Positions 56,265 to 64,000 of a DNA stretch of 64,000 bases are shown here, in pieces (positions within the stretch are counted from its first letter, which is position 1; the number at the start of each line of letters is the position of its first letter). This stretch comes from Miscanthus floridulus. Taxonomy: Eukaryota > Streptophyta > Magnoliopsida > Poales > Poaceae. The position numbers and the translations under genes are program-made. The stretch is from positions 10,541,707-10,605,706 of the forward strand of contig NC_089581.1 of the NCBI RefSeq assembly GCF_019320115.1. The letters run 5' to 3'. The notes beneath the pieces are model-generated. The model saw only the letters and a program-made list of their open reading frames with translations, was not told the origin of the DNA and did no database searches.

Positions 56265-58386
56265 AGATCCTCCCCCAACCTAAGTCCAATTGTTCAATCA
56301 CCAGATCATCATAGTGCTCTGTACGATGACAATGTGTTGGAAGGCGAGGCTGCATCCACACCATCTCCAAGGAGGTCTCCAACGCCACAGCCGCCACCTC
56401 TAAGGAGGTCTCCAACGCTGCTGCCACCACCTCCAAGGAGGTTTCCAATGCCTCCCCCGCCCCTGCCTACCAAGAAGCCAAGTACTAGCAAGAGGCCAGC
56501 CCCGCAAACGAAGAACCAGCTCCCACCGGCAAAGAAAGCCACCGTGAAACCAAGGGCTATTCCCAAAATAATATCTGAAGAGAAGGAAGAAGTAACTGAT
56601 GCATATAAAAAAGATATGTCCAGATTCTATGGCAAACTTAAAAAGGATCAAGAAGCAAGGAGTAACCCGGAGAAACCGTACTTCTTCGTAGCTCCAGATA
56701 TTCTAAGAAAAAAGGTGGCTTCTTACCAGCAACAACAGTGGGAATCTCGTAAGCCGTCCAAAGCAACATTAACGGACTATGACCACACTCTCACCAAGTC
56801 AATTGAGGCGGCACAGAAAAAGAAGCGGGCAGGGAAAGGAGTTGCACAACTCGGACAACAATCGCACCAATCAGTCCCCCCGCTAGTTGTTGGTAATGAA
56901 TATGGTTCAAATTTAGGATTAATGCATCAGACAAACATACCTCCAGATGTCGATTTGGATCACCTTGGTGAATTTATTGAAGAGACTGGTCTCGACCTTT
57001 ACCATATGTTTGGTGATGGAAACATTGAGAGTGCGGCGGAGGTTGATATTTGGAAGAAAAAATTTATACTAGACCAGAGTCTATACAACCCTCATGTCTT
57101 AGGTGATCTGGGGACGCAAATGTACCTGCTAAACAAGTGGTACATGCAGGCGTCTATCGATGGAGACTTCTACGTTGGTGTCAGAATTAGAGACGAATAT
57201 TGGTTCCGTGGCGATGATGTTATGTATGTTGACTTTGCAGAATTTCATCAACTATGCCACCTGACCTCTCTGGACAAAGTTACCATTAGCTGCTATTGCC
57301 TGTAAGTAATAATTCTTTCGATCTATTATTAAACTCATCATATGTGTGTATATGCATATAAATTATCCTAACAAGTACTATATATATGTAGATTTACAAT
57401 GACAGAGCGCAGAAAGAAAGGTTGCAATGAAATTGGTTTTGTTGATCCCCATATAGTATTCAAAGACCCAGTTACTCTAAAGCCTAATTGGAAGTCTGAG
57501 TCAGAGAGTAACCTCATGAACTTCTTAGTGAACCAACGCCACAAGAAGGATATACTCTTTTCCTACAACTTCAAGTGAGTGTTAATAATGTCGATCATCC
57601 TTAATAGCTCATATGTTGATTCTAGTTAATTAATGAGTGTTATGCGTTATATCCTATAAACACATGCAGCAATCACTGGATATTGATGGACATCGATCTG
57701 GTAAAAAGTCACTTGATAATCTATGACTCGATGAGAAAACCACAAGAAGACTACCAAGATATGATAGATATTATCCAGAGGTAATTTCGGTATCTCTAGC
57801 AACTATATATACACACAAACATGATGATTAACTATATCTGATGACGTGGCAAATTTTTTATTGGGCAGTATTTGGAAAATCTTTATTGAAAAGCAACACA
57901 TGGAAAAATGCAAAGCGCCACTGAATGTAATCCCTTTGAAAGTAAGTCCCCTAAATCGCATCATCTTTATTAATTAAATATATAGCTTTCACCGGATCAC
58001 CAGATTGGATGACAAATCTTTTCTCATAAAGTGGTGTCTGAGGCAGGAACAGGGGAACAACTACTGTGGTTACTATGTTTGCAAGTTTATCAAGGAGGTC
58101 TCCAAAAGAACTCCTACAGAGAGTCTCAAAGTACGTTAAAAATACACTATATATTCATTTAATTATTATTATTGATTGCGTTACTATGTCTTTATATATA
58201 TATACATATATTAATTTATTTTCCTTTAATTCAAACCTGTAGGCTTGATGGTTGGAGGAAAAGGTCATACGGCAAGACCAGTTCAAAGCAATTCAAGAGT
58301 CTATAGCCGGATTTTTTAATGACCAGGTCATCGATTTCAAGGACGAGTTCTACTTCGACCCAACACTACCATGGAAGCCAAGCTAG
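56265..58386 (+). pseudogene. Ulp1-like cysteine protease (C48) domain of the second CACTA protein, exons
   Basis: Exons inferred from GT-AG borders: 56265-57301, 57392-57574, 57670-57780, 57869-57941, 58004-58130 and 58243-58386. The first has a proline-rich part (RRSPTPQPPPLRRSPTLLPP) and a basic stretch, then GDLGTQMYLLNKWYMQASID. Later exons carry the Ulp1 core: catalytic His in NHWILMDIDL, Asp in IIYDSM, and Cys in NNYCGYYVCKF. All three catalytic residues are present. Last exon ends FDPTLPWKPS, stop 58384-58386. Ulp1/SENP enzymes cleave SUMO. Capture of a Ulp1 domain by plant transposons is known. No stop seen within these exons. Confidence 0.8.
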
Positions 58387-58512
58387 AGGATGAGAGGAAA
58401 CTTGTTATATCACAACAATTGTAATGCAATCTTTTGTAATATATGCACATGAAATAATATAATGCAAAAAATACACATGCATGCATGCATGTAAATATAT
58501 ATATATGATGCA

Positions 58513-58515
<3 letters not shown>

Positions 58516-58586
<71 letters not shown>
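58516..58586. repeat. (TA)n microsatellite in the CACTA 3' region
   Basis: About 35 TA units 130 bp after the stop of the second gene. The inverted CACTA copy has a TA run at the matching place (62843-62909). Confidence 0.95.
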
Positions 58587-58587
<1 letters not shown>

Positions 58588-58740
58588 TTGAATTGTGTCA
58601 TTTAATACGTTCATTGTGCTTGAATCGAAACATACTATACGCGCGTATAAATGTATTATTAGCAGCGTACAATACGACTTCGAAAACCTATTTTGAAAAG
58701 AAAACAAAAAAATGAAAAGAAAAGAAAAAAGAAAAAAAAT

Positions 58741-58934
58741 AACCTTTAGTCCCGATTGGTATTACCAACCAGGACTAAAGGGTGCCGGCCTCGTGGCATG
58801 TCAAGAGGCACCTTTAGTCCCGGTTGGTGTTACCCACCGAGACTAAAGGTCAGTCTCAGATGCTTCCTCCCGGGTGGGGAACCGAGACTAGAGGGGGTTC
58901 CCCACCGGGAGTAAAGGCCGTCTCTGCACCAGTG
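58741..58934. repeat. 3' subterminal repeats and terminal inverted repeat
   Basis: Repeated CCTTTAGTCCCGGTTGGTGT/CCGAGACTAAAGG-type words in both orientations, ending GCACCAGTG. Confidence 0.85.
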
Positions 58935-58937
58935 CCT

Positions 58938-59584
58938 CTGCTAAATTAATAGTACGCAAAATGATATGTGACACCATGTAGAATAAGTAATCATGTTGCT
59001 TCATCATTCATATTTTGCTTGAAATAAGATGGGGGAAATTGAGCAGCCTACACATGATGTGGTTGTAGTTGGGATGATCTGTCCAGAATTGTGCTTGTGT
59101 TTGTAGAAAATTCTTGGTCACTTAATTATGCATGCACTTAATCTGTACCTTTCTAGCTATGGGTATTGCAAAGCCGTGCAGAGATGTTAGAAATCTAAAA
59201 CTCAGAAATGGACTCAATGTCTCTGGATTCTATTAGCAATATGACAGTCCTCATCAAACGTAACTGCCTGCTGAAACCATAGCACCTACAGACAAGCTAG
59301 AAGGTTCACCCAGAATAATGGCCCACTGTGACAAGGCTGATCCAAAGAGCCACCAAACCACTGGTTCACACTGTGGATCCTCACAAATAGAACCTGTCTT
59401 TAGAGTTGTAGCAATCTTAGGCTGGTAAATATAGAGAACTGATATAAATTCTCGGTCCATGTGCAACAGGTTCTGTCAGTGAGGTTTAAAAGAACTCTAA
59501 CCCTCACAAGTGTAAATGTAGTAGTGCTGTACTTTTATTCCAAGTTAATAGTCATAAAGCTATAACGATATGTTCTATAGGGTA
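58938..59584. other. Intergenic spacer between CACTA copies
   Basis: No gene or repeat recognised. Confidence 0.5.
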
Positions 59585-60058
59585 GAGAAAATTTCGTATT
59601 TGGCCCTAAAAATAATGCTCCTTTCTTATTTGACATCGAAACTGAAAATCTTTCCTATATGTCCCGAACTCGAGTTTTTCTTTCCTATTTGACACTTCCG
59701 TTAGTTTGGGTTGTTAACGGTGTCAAGTCCTATGTGAAAAGTCCATTTTACCCCTAGAGTTTTTTACTAATCCTGGCATTCCATGGTTAATATTGCTATC
59801 TTTTATGAATGTTTTTATCTTAAACTGCAATATTTCATAAAAGATAGCAGTATTAACCATGGAATGCCAGGACTAGTAAAAAACTCTAGGGGTAAAATGG
59901 ACTTTTCACATAGGACTTGACACCGTTAACGACCCAAACTAACGGAAGTGTCAAATAGGAAAGAAAAACTCGAGTTCAGGACATATAGGAAAGATTTTCA
60001 GTTTCGATGTCAAATAAAAAAGGAGCATTATTTTTAGGGCCAAATACGAAATTTTCTC
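59585..60058. mobile_element. 474-bp foldback element
   Basis: Near-perfect inverted arms of 225 bp (59585-59809 and 59834-60058) around a 24-bp loop, outer ends GAGAAAATTTCGTATTTGGC and its complement. Visible arm differences are few. No coding capacity. No convincing TSD: TATAGGGTA left and AAATTAATA right. Could be a foldback or Mutator-type MITE. A transcript would form one long hairpin. Confidence 0.85.
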
Positions 60059-61426
60059 AAATTAATACTGCCAGACATGAAGCTCCCTGCTAGACAAGCT
60101 TGCTCGCTCTACCTCTCTAATTCCTTCACATAACTTGTGGCCGCTAACACTCATTGGAGGAGGTGAATGGGATATGTGTTTCATCATGGCAGTAGCTTTG
60201 ATTGGATTGAGCGACGTCAGCAAAATGTATGTCTTCTTTGTGGTAGCTCCAACAGTTTGCCACTATGATCTGTGCTCCGTATCGAATGCCTCTAGTCGGC
60301 TGGTCGCTTTGCTCAGAACTAGATAGTAGCAACAACGTTGGAGATCGTCCCATTGCCCCGTAACCCTGTGGAGTGCGGAGCATACCAGACATATGCCAGG
60401 AGTGGCAGCAGCCATATATGGAGCAGGGTTTGTGCTTGTAATTTCAAGGGCCTGTTTGGCTTGTAGCCACAGCACACCCAAACTGCGGCACGTCGTATGT
60501 GTGTTTGGTTGCTGCAGTTTGCTGGGCAAGCCCAAAGTGTGGCGTATTTTCCTGTGTGTTTCTGCACCAACTCTCGCCAAACGTGAAAATGAGCTCTGAT
60601 CCAAGGCAAAGATTTCACATGGCTTCTCGCTGCTTTCTCAATCCTCGTTGCATGTAAAGCTAACAGCTTTGCCACAAGCCCAATAGCTCCTTGGATGTCT
60701 GTTGTTCATTGAAAAGCAAGCTTGCCTTGCCACTTGATCAGCTGCCGCGCCGCACCTCAAACCTTAATATACCGTTGTGAATGCCTGTTGCCTGAATGAA
60801 TAGTGGCGATGGAAAGACATATAGATGTGATATGAATTGGAGGGTTGATGATGTGTGGACCGAGTGTGGTTGTGTCGATTGGAAGTTTGGACTTGGGAAC
60901 CAAGGCACTGGACAGGATGACAGGAATGAAAATTATTGAGTCATTTAAGAAAAAAAGCTGTATTTTTCACTTCATATATATTTTTTCAACGTTGTTTGAA
61001 AATTTGGCCTACATGAATGTTGCAGTTTAGTAGAAATCAATGTTGAATTCATCTAACAAAAAATACTGTAGGATTTGAGGAAGACAAACAAAGAACTATA
61101 CATGTACCGGAAATTATGAGATTAATTAATTTATTGTTAAGCACTAATGTGTTTTTATGACTTGCATGTGCATTTCATTCATGCGATAGGACGCCTCATG
61201 TGATCCAAACACCCATTTCCATCCATTTCCTGGTTTTCCAAAAATCCTCTATTTTCTGTCTATTACACTCTCTCCTCTCCGTCCTGCATTTTGGTCTATA
61301 ATCTATTCTCTGTTTTTCTATTTCTTCACTCCAAAACATGTCCTCAGTAGCTAGCATGCACCATGCATGTTCGCCAAAATAAAACCAAAGCACGACCCAT
61401 TAATTAAATTGAAGCAAGACCTAGAC
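60059..61426. other. Intergenic spacer
   Basis: No gene recognised. Plus- and minus-strand frames of 60-118 codons near 60135-60675 overlap each other and show no domain. Confidence 0.5.
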
Positions 61427-61429
61427 CCA

Positions 61430-62420
61430 CACTACTACAAAATTGATTTTTATTGATGCTTGCAATTTTTTTAATGATGATTCATAATGTATAGGCGCTA
61501 GTAAAAATGAAACTATGGGCCCCGGATATAAACCACAAGTGTAAATTCATTTTTACTGATGGTTGTTTTCTTAAGTCTACCGTATTTTATACTGGTGGTA
61601 TAGACTTTAGAAAACAATCAGAAAAATCTATTTATACTGGCGGTTTACAGTCAGTAAAAATCCATTTATACTGGCGGTTTTTCTAACCTAGTGTCACTAC
61701 AAATAATTTGAATTTTTTTTAATTCTCAAAATGATAGCGGATGGAGAAATGGTCTGAAAAGATCTACAACTTTATGGTTGATTAGATTTCCATTTGAAAC
61801 CATTTGAAGTTCGGAAATTATGTTTTAAGATTAATGATTTTAAAATTCATATTCTTTTGAATTTCTCAAATGACCATGGATGGAAAAATGATCAAAATTA
61901 AAGGTGCAGATCTCGACGAGATCTAAAATTTTATAGTTGAAACTTTTTTCATTTGAATCCGTTTAGGCCTTTAAATCTCCATTTCAAAATTTGGTGGAAT
62001 GAATACAACGGGAATGTTTCTATTGCCAAGTCACAAATGACAAGTCACAAATGACTGGGGTGCAGGTGGTAAGGGGCATAAATCCGAGAGGCCTGAGGTT
62101 TCGAGTTCCATTCCTGGATAACTCAACTTTTGTGTATTTCTCGCAAAAGTGAAATTTTGCTACAAATTGTGTGTGGTTGCCTAGTGCGGGCCTCCCAAGT
62201 TAAATTTTTCGCTACTTTTTAGCCTGATTTGTAATTTCTGAAAAATCATTTACACTGGCATCATCCTTAAGAACCCCCCTAGTGTAAATATTTACACAGG
62301 TAGTTCTTAGGTAACACAAGTAAATGTTTCTGATTTTTATTGGCCTCTCACACAGGCGGTTGCTAGAACGCAAGTAGAAATATGAAAATACCTCCAGTAA
62401 AAGTAATTTTTGTACTAGTG
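61430..62420. mobile_element. Non-autonomous CACTA element, 991 bp
   Basis: Left end CACTACTACAAAATTGATTT, right end in reverse complement CACTAGTACAAAAATTACTT, flanked by a perfect 3-bp TSD CCA (61427-61429 and 62421-62423). Subterminal TTTATACTGGCGGTTT words recur near the left end and ACACAGGCGGTT-type ones near the right. No coding capacity. A tRNA B-box-like GGTTTCGAGTTCC lies at about 62098. Confidence 0.85.
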
Positions 62421-62443
62421 CCACTCCGCAGTTTGCTAGAGTG

Positions 62444-62840
62444 CACTGGTAGAGAATCGAGCTTTACTTCCGGTGGGGAACCCCCTCTAGTCCCGGTTCC
62501 CCACCCGGGAGCAAGCATCCGGGACTAAAGGGGGGTCCTTTAGTCCCGGGTCAGGAACCGGGACTAAAGGAGGACCTTTAGTCCCGGTGGGTAACACCTA
62601 ACCGGGACTAAAGGTGCCTCCTGACATGCCACGATGGCCGGCACCTTTAGTCCCGGTTGGTAATACGAACCGGGACTAAAGGTTTTTTTCTTTTTTCTTT
62701 TCTTTTCATTTTTTTGTTTTCTTTTCAAAATAGGTTTTCGAAGTCGTATTGTATGCTGCTAATTATACATTTATACGCGCATATAGTATGTTTCGGTTCA
62801 AGCACAATGAACAGTATTAAATCACACAATTCAAGCATAG

Positions 62841-62911
<71 letters not shown>

Positions 62912-64000
62912 CATGCATGCATGCATATGTGTATTTTACATTATATTATTTCATGTGCATATATTACAAAAGATTGCATTATAGTTGTTGTGACATAACA
63001 AGTTTCCTCTCATCCTCTAGCTTGGCTTCAATGGCAGTGTTGGGTCGAAGTAGAACTCGCCCTTGGAATCGATGACCTGCTCATTAAAAAATCCGGCTAT
63101 AGACTCTTGAATTGCTTTGATTTGGTCTTGTCCGTATGACCTTTTCCTCCAACCATCGAGTCTACAGGTTTGAATTAAAGGAAAATAAATTAATATATGT
63201 ACATATATATATAAAGACATAGTAACACAATCAATAATAATAATTAAATGAATATATAGTGTATTTTTAACGTACTTTGAGTCTCTCTGTAGGAGTTCTT
63301 TGGGAGAGCACCTTGATAAACTTGCAAACATAGTAACCACAGTAGTTGTTCCCCTGTTCCTGCCTCAGACACCACTTTACGAGAAAAAGATTTGTCATCC
63401 AATCTGGTGATCCGGTGAAAGCTATATGTTTAATTAATAAAGATGATGCGATTCAGGGGACTTACTTTCAAAGGGATTACATTCAGTGGCGCTTTGCATT
63501 TTTCCATGTGTTGCTTCTCAATAAAGGTTTTCCAAACACTGCCCAATAAAAAATTTGCCACGTCATCAGATATAGTTAATCATCATGTTTGTGTGTATAT
63601 ATAGTTGCTAGAGATCCCGAAATTACCTCTGGATAATATCTATCATATCTTGGTAGTCTTGTTGTGGTTTTCTCATCGAGTCATAGATTATCAAGTGACT
63701 TTTCACCAGATCGATGTCCATCAATATCCAGTGATTGCTGCATGTGTTTATAGGATATAACGCATAACACTCATTAATTAACTAGAATCAACATATGAGC
63801 CATTAAGGATATGATCGACATGATTAACACTCACTTGAAGTTATAGGGAAAGAGTATATCCTTCTTGTGGCGTTGGTTCACTAAGAAGTTCATGAGGTTA
63901 CTCTCTGACTCAGACTTCCAATTAGTCTTTGGAGTAATTGGGTCTTTGAATACTATATGGGGATCAACAAAACCAATTTCATTGCAGCCTTCCTTTCTGA
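62444..64000 (-). mobile_element. Second CACTA copy, inverted, cut by the window edge
   Basis: Begins CACTGGTAGAGAATCGAG at 62444, followed by TAGTCCCGG subterminal repeats (62485-62690). It then mirrors the first element's 3' portion: TA microsatellite at 62843-62909 and the Ulp1-like exons on minus. Orientation is opposite to 47627-58934. The other end lies outside the window. Confidence 0.88.
63017..64000 (-). pseudogene. Ulp1-like protease exons of the second CACTA copy (partial)
   Basis: Minus exons correspond one-to-one with the first copy: last exon ending FDPTLPLKPS with stop at 63017-63019, then exons at about 63273-63400, 63463-63538, 63627-63738 and from 63836 to the edge. The Cys box (NNYCGYYVCKF) and the His box (NHWILMDIDL) are readable, so the domain's catalytic residues are kept in both copies. 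Sequence agreement with copy one is very high. No stop is evident in the visible exons, but the upstream part is outside the window. Confidence 0.75.

Larger units (their letters stand above)
47627..58934 (+). mobile_element. CACTA (En/Spm) DNA transposon, 11.3 kb, complete but defective
   Basis: Starts CACTAGTAGAGAACAG and ends, in reverse complement, CACTGGTGCAGAGACGG, imperfect inverted repeats with CACT ends. It is flanked by the 3-bp TSD CCT (47624-47626 and 58935-58937). Both ends carry arrays of TTTAGTCCCGGTTGG-type subterminal repeats in both orientations, the usual transposase binding sites of grass CACTAs. It encodes a GRF zinc-finger protein, a TNP2-like transposase and a second En/Spm-type protein with a Ulp1-like domain, all on plus. 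Numerous stop codons make the transposase inactive. Confidence 0.92.

Noticed and set aside
60135..60675. Overlapping plus and minus frames of 63-118 codons
   Set aside because: They overlap each other, show no domain or promoter, and lie in spacer DNA. Judged chance.

Overview
This is eukaryotic plant DNA, almost certainly from a grass. The evidence is CACTA ends packed with TTTAGTCCCGG subterminal repeats, Tat-type and Del/Tekay-type Ty3/Gypsy elements, Mutator-like, hAT-like and Tourist-like pieces, and GC-rich coding remnants. I see no intact host gene, no rRNA and no convincing tRNA. Nearly everything is a layered nest of transposons. Some insertions can be bounded to the base by target-site duplications (TSDs).

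Left part (1-24.5 kb): a decayed LINE 3' end (1-1162, continued at 12872) carries a 159-bp hAT-like MITE with an 8-bp TSD. It is split by an 11.7-kb Tat-lineage LTR retrotransposon (1163-12871, TSD TAGCT). That element has gag, protease and RT in one frame full of amber codons, a large internal deletion that joins RT to integrase, a 68-bp tandem array, and an antisense multi-exon gene with its own TATA box and poly(A) signal. A short unclassified reading frame with a membrane segment follows (13.3-13.9 kb), then intergenic DNA. Next is the 3' part of a second, reverse-oriented Tat-like element (16362-22012), whose LTR and internal region hold 36-, 56-, 72- and 40-bp tandem arrays. It abuts a truncated Mutator-like transposase (22013-23228, minus) and a GC-rich tract.

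Middle part (24.5-47.6 kb): intergenic DNA with three MITE-like elements, then gene-like fragments (28.2-29.6 kb) that continue at 44.8 kb. Between them sits a 15.3-kb minus-strand Del/Tekay-like chromovirus (29562-44830, TSD CCTAC) with LTRs of about 4.4 kb, an extra coiled-coil ORF upstream of gag, a gag-pol frame with scattered stops, and a dense cluster of TGACGTCA motifs in each LTR. Right of it, exons of a plastid-envelope/thylakoid ADP/ATP carrier-like gene lie broken (45.2-46.4 kb) and are followed by a Helitron-like 3' terminus, which suggests transposon capture of gene fragments.

Right part (47.6-64 kb): an 11.3-kb CACTA element (47627-58934, TSD CCT) encodes a GRF-type zinc-finger protein, a TNP2-like transposase, and an En/Spm-type second protein ending in a Ulp1-like cysteine protease domain. 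It also holds an internal block of subterminal-type repeats with a second promoter, a 47-bp minisatellite with telomere-like TTTAGGG motifs, and a 31-bp-arm palindrome. A 3.5-kb spacer holds a 474-bp foldback and a 991-bp non-autonomous CACTA element (TSD CCA). It is followed by a second CACTA copy in inverted orientation, cut by the window end.

Across unrelated elements on both strands, most premature stops are TAG (with some TAA) at positions readable as glutamine. That pattern fits C-to-T decay at CAG (CHG) sites, as expected from long-term plant DNA methylation.
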